From positions 55,357 through 119,356 of the forward strand of contig NZ_AWUK01000024.1 in assembly GCF_000499205.1 (NCBI RefSeq): a stretch of DNA of 64,000 bases. The letters are read 5' to 3'. The DNA is from Paenibacillus sp. MAEPY2 (GTDB taxonomy: Bacteria > Bacillota > Bacilli > Paenibacillales > Paenibacillaceae). A model generated the notes under the pieces. The model worked only from the letters and a program-made list of their open reading frames with translations. It searched no databases and was not told the origin of the DNA. The position numbers and the translations under genes were made by a program. Each line of letters opens with the position of its first letter. Positions within the stretch are counted from its first letter, which is position 1. This document shows positions 16,775 through 25,469 of this stretch, one piece after another.

Positions 16775-17860
16775 TTAAGCTAAGGCAATTTTTCTTTCTT
16801 TTATTTTTTCAAAATCCTTTATTTGCTGTAACGTTTTGTGCTCAAAACTATTGTTCATATAACCCAAATACCAGTCCATAGTCCATTCTATCGTCTGATC
16901 TATGTTTAGTTTGGGCTCCCACTGTAACATTTTCTTTGCCTTGTCAATATTTAGAACCAAACGGGAAGCTTCATACAACTGTATCTCAGATTCACAATTC
17001 CATTTAAGTCTATTTCCTAAATGTCTGTTACATTGTTTAATTAATTTCTCTACTGACAAAATTGAAGATTCCCCAGGGCCAAAATTCCAGGCACCTGTGA
17101 ATTTATTTCCAGACCTCCACATGTTTTGAGCAAGCAATAGATACCCATCCAAACAATCCAACACATGTTGCCAAGGTCGAACAGCATGAGGATAACGAAT
17201 TTTCATTACTTCCCCATTTATTACCGAGCGAATAATATCCGGTATAATGCGATCGACGGCCCAATCACCGCCACCGATCACATTCCCCGCTCTAACAGAG
17301 GATAATAACTTACCATTGTTAGAATAAAAGGATTGTTCAAATGCAGAAGTAACAAGTTCTGAGCATGCTTTACTTGCGCTGTAAGGATCCTGTCCTCCCA
17401 AAGGACTATCTTCCGTGAAACCCTGTAGTAATTCCCCGCTATTCCGGTAACATTTGTCCGTTGTTACATTGATAACAACTCGTACTGAATCGACATGCCT
17501 TGCAATCTCTAATAAATTCACCGTCCCCATGACATTCGTGGAAAATGTGCCAACTGGGTCAGCATAGGACTCACGCACCAAGGGCTGCGCTGCAAGGTGG
17601 AAAATGATATCCGGCTGAATTCTACGAATAAAAGATTGCATTTGTCCAAAATCCAAAATATCACCATACGTAGAGTTCATGCTTTTGGACACTTGTGCAA
17701 TTTCATACAAATTAGGCTCGCTAGTTGGTAGAGGGCTACTATAACCATATACATCAGCCCCTAAATGTTGTAACCATAACGCCAGCCAACTGCCTTTAAA
17801 GCCTGTATGACCTGTTATAAATACGCGTTTTCTCTGCCAGAAGCTTGGATCAATAAGCAT
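16775..17860 (-). CDS. rfbG: CDP-glucose 4,6-dehydratase
   Basis: This enzyme converts CDP-glucose to CDP-4-dehydro-6-deoxyglucose with a tightly bound NAD, the branch point for many deoxy sugars. The 361-residue product has GHTGFKG (about 17-23) for NAD binding, the VTTDKCY motif, PYSASKACSE with the catalytic Tyr and Lys, and the RAGNVIGGGDWAVDRIIPD stretch that separates CDP- from dTDP-glucose dehydratases. It works directly after the cytidylyltransferase encoded upstream at 20675-21463. The ribosome binding site (GTGAG) is weaker than those of its neighbours. Confidence 0.93.
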   Translation of the reverse strand: MLIDPSFWQRKRVFITGHTGFKGSWLALWLQHLGADVYGYSSPLPTSEPNLYEIAQVSKSMNSTYGDILDFGQMQSFIRRIQPDIIFHLAAQPLVRESYADPVGTFSTNVMGTVNLLEIARHVDSVRVVINVTTDKCYRNSGELLQGFTEDSPLGGQDPYSASKACSELVTSAFEQSFYSNNGKLLSSVRAGNVIGGGDWAVDRIIPDIIRSVINGEVMKIRYPHAVRPWQHVLDCLDGYLLLAQNMWRSGNKFTGAWNFGPGESSILSVEKLIKQCNRHLGNRLKWNCESEIQLYEASRLVLNIDKAKKMLQWEPKLNIDQTIEWTMDWYLGYMNNSFEHKTLQQIKDFEKIKERKIALA

Positions 17861-17884
17861 GTTCGGATTCTCACTTTCATATTT

Positions 17885-19696
17885 CTAAGTGGATTTAAGT
17901 TTCATTTGAAATAGTCTATAAGAGCAACTAAGTAGTGTATTTAGGTAATTGATTTCATCTTGCGCACCACTAGACAACGAGTGAGATAATTTATTGATAA
18001 TTGCTATACTTTCAGAACTGCGCGGTATAGCATAATCTTTAATTGAAATGAGTTCAAATCCAGCTCCATTGGCCTCTTTACAGACAAGATCTGTAACATA
18101 ATTTTTTTTATTGTGTATTGAATTAGCGTTGTTCAACATATTGTATAAAGATTCTATGCTAATTCCGTTGCTAATTGTAAAAATCAATTTCCCTTCTTTA
18201 TTCAACGCCTCAGCTAAGTATTTAAAGAGATCTGAAAGTTCGATATTATAAGAGTCTAGCGGCTCTTCGATAAATATCATATCAATTGTCTTATCTATTT
18301 TTTGCTTTAAGTTCGAAAAATCGTTAAAGATGGATGCTTTATCTGAGATCGTCAGGAGATCTTCCTTATACTTATCATTTGAAGTCAAGGTATGCAATTC
18401 AGACTTTACATGTTGCTCAAACCATATCCTATTTTTTATTTGAAGCAAAGTTGCCCCACATTTAGAATCAATCCCCAAAACAGAATACACACCAGATAAT
18501 AGTTCTGGTTCAATATCCAAGTAGAAACTCTGCATTCGTGCCTCTTCCCAAGCATCGAGCTTATACTTTTCAAAGAAAGTTTGTCTACCTTCCTCAAGTG
18601 AATTTGTTAGATGATCTGCTGCAGTTGTCAAGCTCCCGTAATGGTGTGTCACTGTATCTGCACAATAAATGAGCTTATACCCTGCTCTTCTGATTTTGAA
18701 GCTAATGTCATCATCTACAAATTCACCACGGAAAAAGCGTGTGTCATAATAACCAACCCGGTCTAATAAAGCGGTAGGACAACACAAAACATTAGGTAGC
18801 AACACTACACGTTCTTCCCACTTTGTAGGATCACTAACATTATGTTTCCTAGCTTTTTCCTGAAAATCTTCTTTGGAAATGAACGGAATTGGAATCTGTT
18901 GCATATTAGAGATAGAATTGGAAGCTGGAGATACATATCCGATTTTACTATCCGATTCAATACATTCAATTAAATTCCATAACCACTTTGGAGTGAAAAT
19001 AAAATCATTACATACAGCAGCCGAGTACTTGCCTTCTGCCGCCATCAGCCCTATATTGAATCCTTTTGTAACGTGCAGATTATACTTCAAATGAATTACT
19101 TTCGCTCCTGAAATCGAGTCAAAATACTCCTTTGTTCCATCCGTTGAACCGTTATCTACCAAAATCAATTCGTACTCTACATCATCTGTATTCGCTAAAA
19201 TACTCTCTACACAATCTCGTGTGTAATCGAGATTGTTGTACCCAACTAAAACTACACTAACCTTAAGATTAGCCTCTTCTCCTTGTGACGCAATCCAATC
19301 ATGATCAATGTTCCCCACTTCTGGATAGAGGTAAGGATAATCAGCTTTATTAATGTAATTCTCTACAAGATACGCAAATTCAAACTCCAAAATCCGAAAC
19401 AACGAACACAAGTGAAAACGAAAGTCGTATATGAACGTCTTCACATTATCATTTACACTTATTTCAAGCAGTTCAATATAGTATCTAATGTTAGCAATAA
19501 TCTCATTAACGCGGTTTGGGGCAGATACATCTAAAGTTGTGTTTTCAAGTGCTGACAGTAGATCAAGCATGTTATTCAATATTCCAAGATCGGACAGACT
19601 TAGTTCACCACGCTGAATGCAATCATCCAGATAGCGGATTCCCTCATTTCCAACATTTAAAGCTTCAAGGATCTGAGTTGCTGTAGAGTTATTCAT
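17885..19696 (-). CDS. family 2 glycosyltransferase with extra N- and C-terminal regions
   Basis: A 603-residue protein in three parts. Residues 1-120 are helical and unrecognised. About 125-370 form a GT-A fold: VSVVLVGYNNLDYTRDCVESI, here split as VSVVLVGYNN, then LVDNGSTDGTKE and an acidic CNDF in the metal-binding position. The last 200 residues look like a degraded methyltransferase fold (MIFIEEPLDSY, GKLIFTISNG). The chosen start is ATG 19696, six bases after AAGGGG; a start five codons upstream is possible. It lies in the island next to hag, so flagellin or its glycan is the likely acceptor, by inference. Confidence 0.85.
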   Translation of the reverse strand: MNNSTATQILEALNVGNEGIRYLDDCIQRGELSLSDLGILNNMLDLLSALENTTLDVSAPNRVNEIIANIRYYIELLEISVNDNVKTFIYDFRFHLCSLFRILEFEFAYLVENYINKADYPYLYPEVGNIDHDWIASQGEEANLKVSVVLVGYNNLDYTRDCVESILANTDDVEYELILVDNGSTDGTKEYFDSISGAKVIHLKYNLHVTKGFNIGLMAAEGKYSAAVCNDFIFTPKWLWNLIECIESDSKIGYVSPASNSISNMQQIPIPFISKEDFQEKARKHNVSDPTKWEERVVLLPNVLCCPTALLDRVGYYDTRFFRGEFVDDDISFKIRRAGYKLIYCADTVTHHYGSLTTAADHLTNSLEEGRQTFFEKYKLDAWEEARMQSFYLDIEPELLSGVYSVLGIDSKCGATLLQIKNRIWFEQHVKSELHTLTSNDKYKEDLLTISDKASIFNDFSNLKQKIDKTIDMIFIEEPLDSYNIELSDLFKYLAEALNKEGKLIFTISNGISIESLYNMLNNANSIHNKKNYVTDLVCKEANGAGFELISIKDYAIPRSSESIAIINKLSHSLSSGAQDEINYLNTLLSCSYRLFQMKLKST

Positions 19697-19790
19697 GTGC
19701 CACCCCTTCATGTAAATTCACCAAGATGACAAGCGCACCAAATTTTTTCCCAATCATGGCTCTCATCATTTTGTTCACAAAATCATTCAT
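19689..19790 (-). CDS. possible 33-codon ORF coupled to the glycosyltransferase start
   Basis: A frame of 33 codons (MNDFVNKMMRAMIGKK onward) whose TAA stop overlaps the glycosyltransferase start in the string ATGAATAA. The overlap suggests translational coupling, but no good ribosome binding site precedes its ATG and I recognise no family. The remaining bases between it and the acyltransferase stop (19791-19954) hold nothing else I can support. Confidence 0.2.
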   Translation of the reverse strand: MNDFVNKMMRAMIGKKFGALVILVNLHEGVAHE

Positions 19791-19954
19791 GCAATTTTTC
19801 TACAAAGATTCGACACACCTACGAGGTTCCTATATTGTCGCCAAAAGTATAAAGCACTATATCATTTCGGAAATAGCCTATTCTCTTCGCAAGAGGATAC
19901 TGCGGTATTAATACTTGAGTAAGTACATTCTTACTCTCACAAATCGTCTCCAGG

Positions 19955-20635
19955 TCAGAGTATAGGTACGTTATAATATGATTGAGCCCACGGGGTCTCA
20001 CTAAATTTAATCGAATGTTTACCTGAATCTATATCGCGATAGTAAAGTGATTGATCAGTAACATCTCTACTTCTAAGAAGAGCATGGTTCCCTACAGTTA
20101 CCAAATTTCCAACATTACACTTCCCTATGATTGAAGAATTTGGTGCCATAGTAACGCCTGATCCCAGGGTTGGGTAATCACCGTCTACAGCCCCGACAGT
20201 AGTTCCCTGAAAACAAACCAAATAATTCCCGTATGTTGCTCTACCTAATACAATACCGTTTCCATGTAGAACTAGAAAGATATCAGGTAACTCCGCATTA
20301 TACATGCAGTGGAATCCATTTAAAATCTTATTAAGCCCAAATATTTTCGAGGATATCTCTTCATCTTCGAATCCCCTCCAAATTTCGTTAGATAAGAACC
20401 ATAAAAACACCGTGTACTGATCAGCATGAAGATGAGAGAAATAGGTTCTTTTATCTCGATGATACGTTGGCAATGAAACATGTTGAAAACAATACTCTGT
20501 ACGTTCCAATGCCCTATTTATAGTAGATTCAAATCTCTTCTCTTTGTGCAATAATCGATTATCAGGATAGAAATTATTTAATTGTTGAACAACATATTGC
20601 TGAAGTTCATAGGAATTTAAGGAAGTCTCAAACAT
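19955..20635 (-). CDS. serine acetyltransferase-like hexapeptide-repeat acyltransferase
   Basis: A 226-residue protein. The N-terminal 100 residues are helical, as in serine acetyltransferases. The C-terminal half carries left-handed beta-helix hexapeptide repeats (GNGIVLGRATYGNYLV, PTLGSGVTMAPNSSIIGK, GNLVTVGNHALL). In this cluster it most likely acylates the island sugar or supplies an acetylated building block. No aminotransferase is encoded here, so O-acylation is more likely than N-acylation; this is inference. GAGAGG precedes the start, 40 bases after the cytidylyltransferase gene. Confidence 0.78.
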   Translation of the reverse strand: MFETSLNSYELQQYVVQQLNNFYPDNRLLHKEKRFESTINRALERTEYCFQHVSLPTYHRDKRTYFSHLHADQYTVFLWFLSNEIWRGFEDEEISSKIFGLNKILNGFHCMYNAELPDIFLVLHGNGIVLGRATYGNYLVCFQGTTVGAVDGDYPTLGSGVTMAPNSSIIGKCNVGNLVTVGNHALLRSRDVTDQSLYYRDIDSGKHSIKFSETPWAQSYYNVPIL

Positions 20636-20674
20636 GTATTCATCATCCTCTCAATTGCATACAGATAAATGACT

Positions 20675-21463
20675 TTATCTATCCCATATCTTCCACGGCG
20701 CTCGCTGGGAGCTCCATAAACTATCCAACATATATTTTTCACGAAGAGTATCCATAGGCTGCCAAAACCCTTCATGTTTGTATACATTAAGCTGTCCATC
20801 CCGAGCCAATTCCTGTAGTGGTGCTTGTTCTAATATTGTGCTATCAAAATTATCAATATAATTAAACACTTCGGGTTGGCAAACCATGTATCCTCCATTA
20901 ATCCAGCCCCCGTCACCTCTAACCTTTTCGGCAAATCCGGTTACTGCATCCCCTTCTAGTTCAAGCCGTCCAAATCTGCCATCAGGTTGTACACCAGTAA
21001 TTGTTGCCAATTTACCACTTTCATTATGACTTTTTACTAATTGGTCTATATTTATATCAGCCAGTCCGTCACCATAAGTTAACATAAACGGATTATTCCC
21101 AACATAAGACTCAATTCGTTTGATCCTGCTACCAGTCATTGTATTTAATCCTGTGTCCACCAAAGTGACTTTCCAGGGCTCAACAGAATTCCGATGCACA
21201 TGCACACTATTATCTAAACCTGAAGAAAAGTCGTAGGTAACTGCTTCAGACATATGCCGATAATAATTAGCAAAATACTCTTTGATAATGTATCCTTTGT
21301 AACCCAGGCAAATAATAAATTCATGGAATCCATAATAGGAATAAATTTTCATAATATGCCATAATATTGGGGCATCACCAATTTCAATCATTGGTTTTGG
21401 CTTCAGATGAGATTCTTCACTAATCCGAGTACCTCTTCCACCCGCTAAAATCACTACTTTCAT
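20675..21463 (-). CDS. rfbF: glucose-1-phosphate cytidylyltransferase
   Basis: Makes CDP-glucose from CTP and glucose 1-phosphate, the first step of the island pathway. The 262-residue product has the nucleotidyltransferase loop AGGRGTRISEES (about 7-18), KPKPMIEIG, the LTYGDGLAD metal-binding motif and the family C-terminus EGFWQPMDTLRE. Length is standard. A strong AAAGGAGG precedes the ATG. B. subtilis YfnH is the same kind of enzyme and is also encoded beside a CDP-glucose dehydratase. The 206-base gap upstream probably holds a promoter, but no clear boxes were found. Confidence 0.94.
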   Translation of the reverse strand: MKVVILAGGRGTRISEESHLKPKPMIEIGDAPILWHIMKIYSYYGFHEFIICLGYKGYIIKEYFANYYRHMSEAVTYDFSSGLDNSVHVHRNSVEPWKVTLVDTGLNTMTGSRIKRIESYVGNNPFMLTYGDGLADINIDQLVKSHNESGKLATITGVQPDGRFGRLELEGDAVTGFAEKVRGDGGWINGGYMVCQPEVFNYIDNFDSTILEQAPLQELARDGQLNVYKHEGFWQPMDTLREKYMLDSLWSSQRAPWKIWDR

Positions 21464-21669
21464 TTGTTAAAATCCTCCTTTGGCAGCAACTTGATCATAA
21501 TATACTTTGTGTTTATAAATTATTTAAATCCTAAGATGAATTTATTGTTAATAGTGCTGACTATATTAGATTATTCTTAAGGTTTAAGTAATTCTTATGA
21601 GTACGAAATTTGAGGTTGTACGTTATTTTTAATATCTTCAACTCTTATAATAGATATTATTTTGTGACC

Positions 21670-23562
21670 TCACTTCTGTTCTTCATTTGTCTTCTTCACG
21701 TGCGACGCATAAGGATATCGCTTTTCCATCTCCCTCTTTATCTTCATAGTCCCTTCAACGTCTATTACTTTTTCATAGTAATTCAAGCTTCTTTCATACG
21801 AATCGTATTTAGGATCAAGTGCAAGAAGCTTAGTATAGAATAAATGCGCATCCTCGAAGTAATTATTTCTAAGACAAAGATCACCCAGCAACCGGACAAG
21901 CTGAACATTATTGGGTTTAGCTTTGAACATAGTGATTAACATATCAATAGCCAACTCATCAAATCGATAATCACTTAGCAATTTGCCTATGTTCAGTCTT
22001 ATCTCAGATTTAATTTCTATCATTCTCTCAACAAGTATCTGAAATTGTTCAAACTCTTGCAAAATAATCATTTGTCGGCAATTTTCTAACAAAAGACCCT
22101 CAATTACCGGGGTTAACAAGTATTTACCATCTTGACCTATAATCATCTTTTCCAGGGCATTTCTTTCTTTGTTACTTAAGTTCAATAAATTTTGTACATG
22201 CACTAAATTACTAACATCTTTCAAAAGGAAAGCTAACAGCAATAAATCTTGTCCATTTTCAATTTCTTTATCCGCAATTTCATTCCATAATATGCTGGCC
22301 TCTCTATACTTTTTATTGTAAATTTTAGAAGTTGCCAGCACATTAGGTTGTACTGTTATGTTATAAGTTGTAAGGTAATAATCCAATAGAGGATTACGTA
22401 CGCCATACATTATATCTAACAACTGTTGTAAATCATCTACACTTTTTAACGTATAGTGCTGTTGAATTCCAGTTTGAATGTCCTGGGAACTCATGTTTAA
22501 TTTGAGCGTGAGATTTAAATATCGCTGAAGAGCTGGGGCAAAGTTCTTCTTTAGACTTAACACACATGCTAATTCTCTATAACTATCTTCTAAAAGTCCG
22601 ATTTCCTCATACAATTCGGATAACCTCATATGAGCCATATAACCGCCGCTACCTTCAGTAATAAGTGAACCCTGGTCTCCAAGTTCTATGCATTTACGAA
22701 AACAAGCCTCAGCATCTCGGTAATACTCTGCTTTCTGGTAGACCATCCCCAAAATATATCTCATTTCAGTTTCTCTTGGAAACATCATGACTGCATCTGT
22801 TAGTATTGATAGAGCATCTTCCATTTGATTGATTTCAGCCAAAGCATAAGCTATTTTCGTAAGCAACTCTGGAAGAAAGAGTCTATCTTTACTTAATGGA
22901 TATGCCTGTTTGAAAAAATCTACTGCTTTCTTATATTCTTGAATAGCAAAATAGGTTTTACCCATATTGTAAAGATTATAAGCTGTAGCATTTTCTGCTA
23001 CTTCCAGTTCCATTAACGGCAAATTCCGCTTATGTTTATCTTTCTCAAGCATCTTATCATCGGTATAACCAACATGATTAATTAACAAATTTGATTCACC
23101 CATAGTGTATTCTGCCGTGCCATTAATGATGTTCAAATGCTCATGTAGTCTATTTTCAAACTTTAAAGATATGTGATTTTTAAACAATCTAATTGCCGCG
23201 AAGGTAAAATTTCTATCCCAAGATATTTCATTTCTTATTCTAAATAAATAGTAATCACAGTTTTTCTCTAAGTCCTTCTGAAAGTCCGCTCCTACTTCCA
23301 AATATTCATCTGCATCCAAAACCAGTATATAGTCTGAAGTTGCATATTTTAGTGATTCATTTCTTGCTGCAGAAAAATCGTTTACCCATTCGAAAGAATA
23401 TATTTTATCCGTATACTTACGAGCAATATCAAGAGTCATATCGGTTGACCCCGTATCTACAATAATAATTTCATTAACGACATCTTTGACACTTTCAAGA
23501 CATCGACCGAGTACTTGTTCTTCATTTTTAACAATCATACATAACGATATTGTTTTGCTCAT
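21670..23562 (-). CDS. TPR-containing family 2 glycosyltransferase, probable flagellin glycosyltransferase
   Basis: A 630-residue soluble protein with an N-terminal GT-A domain (about 1-230). Its motifs are SLCMIVKNEEQVLGRCL, IIIVDTGSTD, the metal-binding LDADEY and NRLHEHL. Helical tetratricopeptide-like repeats follow to the end (for example YNLYNMGKTYFAIQEYKKA). This architecture is shared with SunS-type enzymes, which glycosylate proteins, and with glycosyltransferases found next to flagellin genes. It is the first gene after hag and has its own sigma-D-like promoter, which ties it to filament synthesis. Acceptor identity is inference. One sampled line (22921-22980) is only 25% G+C, far below the flanking genes. 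Confidence 0.85.
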   Translation of the reverse strand: MSKTISLCMIVKNEEQVLGRCLESVKDVVNEIIIVDTGSTDMTLDIARKYTDKIYSFEWVNDFSAARNESLKYATSDYILVLDADEYLEVGADFQKDLEKNCDYYLFRIRNEISWDRNFTFAAIRLFKNHISLKFENRLHEHLNIINGTAEYTMGESNLLINHVGYTDDKMLEKDKHKRNLPLMELEVAENATAYNLYNMGKTYFAIQEYKKAVDFFKQAYPLSKDRLFLPELLTKIAYALAEINQMEDALSILTDAVMMFPRETEMRYILGMVYQKAEYYRDAEACFRKCIELGDQGSLITEGSGGYMAHMRLSELYEEIGLLEDSYRELACVLSLKKNFAPALQRYLNLTLKLNMSSQDIQTGIQQHYTLKSVDDLQQLLDIMYGVRNPLLDYYLTTYNITVQPNVLATSKIYNKKYREASILWNEIADKEIENGQDLLLLAFLLKDVSNLVHVQNLLNLSNKERNALEKMIIGQDGKYLLTPVIEGLLLENCRQMIILQEFEQFQILVERMIEIKSEIRLNIGKLLSDYRFDELAIDMLITMFKAKPNNVQLVRLLGDLCLRNNYFEDAHLFYTKLLALDPKYDSYERSLNYYEKVIDVEGTMKIKREMEKRYPYASHVKKTNEEQK

Positions 23563-23596
23563 TGTTGTCCTCTCATCTCTAATAGTCTTATACTAT

Positions 23597-23624
23597 ATGT
23601 CGGAAAATTTAATACCTTTTGTTA
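23597..23624 (-). promoter_or_regulatory. sigma-D-like promoter of the glycosyltransferase
   Basis: On the minus strand TAAC (23621-23624), 16 bases, then TCCGACAT (23597-23604). It resembles the sigma-D pattern TAAA-N15-GCCGATAT and shares TAAC with the hag and flgM sites. It starts 35 bases upstream of the ATG. Confidence 0.5.
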
Positions 23625-23671
23625 GAGAATAGAGGCATCAAATAACACGAAATTATAACCAAATACAAAAA

Positions 23672-23702
23672 CAAAAAGCTGCCAGGTAAACCTGGCAGCT
23701 TG
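23672..23702 (-). terminator. intrinsic terminator of hag
   Basis: On the minus strand AGCTGCCAGGT pairs perfectly with ACCTGGCAGCT around TT, followed by TTTTTG. It begins 28 bases after the hag stop. Confidence 0.92.
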
Positions 23703-23729
23703 ATGTGGTGATAATTGATTTTATTGAGA

Positions 23730-24623
23730 TTAACGAAGCAATTGCAGAACTGCTTGTGGCTGTTGATTTGCTTGTGCCAACATCGCTTGGGACGCTTGAG
23801 CCAAGATGTTGTTTTTGGTTTGATTCATCATTTCTTTCGCCATATCTACGTCACGAATACGGGATTCAGCAGCAGACAGGTTCTCGGAAGTTGTACCCAA
23901 GTTGTTGATTGTGTGCTCCAAACGATTTTGGTAAGCACCCAGTTTCGCACGCTCAGAAGAAACTGTTTCAATTGCAGTGTTAATCGTTGTGATAGCAGCG
24001 TTAGCAGAAGCTTGAGTAGAGATTCCGATACCATCACTAGCAATAGCAGCAGTCGACCCAGTTGCAGCAGCGTTTGTACCCGTCCCTGTTACTTTAAGAG
24101 TCGTAGCATCCATCGCTTTAATAGTCAATGAAATGTTTTGGTCAGCATTTGCACCAATGTGGAATGTCAAGTTCGCAGCACTTGTAACAGATCCACCTGT
24201 GCTTGCTGAACCATCCAACAATTTCTTCGTGTTGAACTCAGTTGTATTGGAGATACGAGTGATCTCTTTAGCCAACTCATCAACTTCGTTTTGAAGAGCT
24301 TCACGGTCTTTATCTGTGTTCGTGTCATTGGAAGATTGAACAGCCAACTCACGCATACGTTGCAGGATAGAGTGAGTTTCGTTCAATGCACCCTCAGCTG
24401 TTTGGATCAAGGAAATGCTATCTTGACCGTTTTTAGTAGCCATATCCAAACCGCGGATTTGACCGCGCATTTTTTCGGAAATTGCCAAACCTGCAGCATC
24501 GTCACCAGCGCGGTTGATACGCAGACCAGAAGACAATTTTTCGATAGCCTTGTTTGTGTTAGTTGTGTTCGTACCCAATTGACGGTGAGTGTTCATTGCA
24601 GCAATATTGTGGTTGATAATCAT
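23730..24623 (-). CDS. hag: flagellin
   Basis: The filament subunit, exported by the flagellar type III system. The 297-residue product keeps the conserved D0/D1 ends: MIINHNIAAMNTHRQL, SSGLRINRAGDDAAGLAISEK (split here as SSGLRINRAGDDAAG) and C-terminal AMLAQANQQPQAVLQLLR. A short, Ser/Thr/Ala-rich variable centre lies at about 140-210 and has no bulky outer domain. That centre is the likely place for O-linked sugars made by the neighbouring island. Start ATG 24623 follows GGGAGG; the upstream frame that adds 20 residues is rejected. Expression signals include a sigma-D-like promoter and a CsrA hairpin in the leader. Confidence 0.97.
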   Translation of the reverse strand: MIINHNIAAMNTHRQLGTNTTNTNKAIEKLSSGLRINRAGDDAAGLAISEKMRGQIRGLDMATKNGQDSISLIQTAEGALNETHSILQRMRELAVQSSNDTNTDKDREALQNEVDELAKEITRISNTTEFNTKKLLDGSASTGGSVTSAANLTFHIGANADQNISLTIKAMDATTLKVTGTGTNAAATGSTAAIASDGIGISTQASANAAITTINTAIETVSSERAKLGAYQNRLEHTINNLGTTSENLSAAESRIRDVDMAKEMMNQTKNNILAQASQAMLAQANQQPQAVLQLLR

Positions 24624-24630
24624 TAGAAAT

Positions 24631-24668
24631 TTCCTCCCTGAAAATAAGTTAGTTCCACATCCTTGTGG
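24631..24668 (-). promoter_or_regulatory. CsrA-binding sites in the hag leader
   Basis: On the minus strand CCACAAGGATGTGG (24655-24668) folds into a five-base stem CCACA/TGTGG with AGGA in the loop, matching the CsrA consensus ACARGGAUGU. A second GGA lies in the Shine-Dalgarno GGGAGGAA (24631-24638). In B. subtilis, CsrA represses hag by binding one site over the ribosome binding site and one upstream; the same layout is seen here. Confidence 0.75.
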
Positions 24669-24697
24669 TAAACGCCGCGACATTAAGGTCGGCCGCC

Positions 24698-24748
24698 CTG
24701 CCGAAGCAGCGTCTAAACTATATATCGACAGGAAGAGAAGAACTGTTA
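24698..24748 (-). promoter_or_regulatory. hag sigma-D-like promoter and 5' UUCG hairpin
   Basis: On the minus strand TAAC (24745-24748), 15 bases, then GTCGATAT (24722-24729), close to the sigma-D consensus. Just after the expected start point, CTGC-TTCG-GCAG (24698-24709) forms a UUCG tetraloop hairpin at the 5' end of the message, a structure that often protects transcripts. Confidence 0.65.
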
Positions 24749-24778
24749 ATAGTAAATTGGAATATTTCTATTTTATTT

Positions 24779-25024
24779 TTATTTTTTTTTGTTTTCAATG
24801 CCTTGGAGCAACTCCATAAAAGCAGCGACACTAGGAGCATCGGGTTTTGCAGACTCTCGATTAGCCTCCTGAATAGATGCATATACCTCTTTCCGGAAGA
24901 TATCAATGTGCTTGGGGGCGGAGATGCCAATCCGCACTGTATCACCTTCCACTGCCAATACAGTTACCTCAATATTATCTTGAATGATAATAGATTCTCC
25001 CTTTTTACGTGACAATACTAACAT
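24779..25024 (-). CDS. csrA: carbon storage regulator CsrA
   Basis: CsrA is a small dimeric RNA-binding protein that blocks translation by binding GGA hairpins. The 81-residue product has the canonical start MLVLSRKKGESIIIQD, the core VTVLAVEGDTVRIGISAP, and KEVYASIQEAN, with a slightly extended Lys-rich tail. It follows fliW by one base with a GGAGGGGG ribosome binding site and precedes hag, as in B. subtilis. FliW is its known protein antagonist and hag mRNA its main target there. Confidence 0.97.
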   Translation of the reverse strand: MLVLSRKKGESIIIQDNIEVTVLAVEGDTVRIGISAPKHIDIFRKEVYASIQEANRESAKPDAPSVAAFMELLQGIENKKK

Positions 25025-25025
25025 T

Positions 25026-25469
25026 TCAGACCCCCTCCTTCGCCGAAGTCGCTTCTTCTGTCCATATGAGATGTTTAGTCACATAACCTGATTGTTGAAG
25101 AACAACTTGCTTGCCCACCCGATGTGCAGGATTAATTATAACTGGGGCCAAGAGATTCATCGTTGATTTTTTCACATCTGAATGTATAGTGACTATGGAG
25201 TAAACGGCTACATCTTTTTCAATTTTGAGTTCTTCTTTATCTTCTTCACTCAGTTCAAAACTATAATCCTGTTTAAACTCAAATGGACTGACTACTAAGA
25301 AAGAGAGCTCTTTCTCCGTTAATGATTGTAAGTAACTGAATGGGGTACCTTCCCAAGCAATCAGTGCAAAGCTAGTTTCGTTTTCAAAACCAGGTAGACC
25401 TCTTGGAAAATGATATGTGTTGTTTTCATCCACTTCAATTTTACCCCATGTACTTGTCTCAATAAAAAT
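25026..25469 (-). CDS. fliW: flagellar assembly factor FliW, probable AUU start
   Basis: FliW binds either flagellin or CsrA and so couples flagellin translation to its export. The conserved FPRGLPGFE motif and C-terminal LLAPVIINPAHRVGKQVVL are present. The only ATG/GTG/TTG in frame near the start is GTG at 25433, which would delete the first strand. Upstream in-frame codons read FIETSTWGKIEV, matching the usual FliW N-terminus (compare M-x-I-x-T-x-x-x-G). They begin at ATT 25469-25467, eight bases after a perfect AAGGAGG (25478-25484). I therefore choose ATT as the start, giving 147 residues. A terminator lies directly upstream. Confidence 0.85.
   Translation of the reverse strand: MFIETSTWGKIEVDENNTYHFPRGLPGFENETSFALIAWEGTPFSYLQSLTEKELSFLVVSPFEFKQDYSFELSEEDKEELKIEKDVAVYSIVTIHSDVKKSTMNLLAPVIINPAHRVGKQVVLQQSGYVTKHLIWTEEATSAKEGV

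Noticed and set aside
25026..25433. fliW starting at GTG 25433
   Set aside because: This removes 12 conserved N-terminal residues and has only a weak GGGG upstream, while AAGGAGG is placed for the ATT codon.
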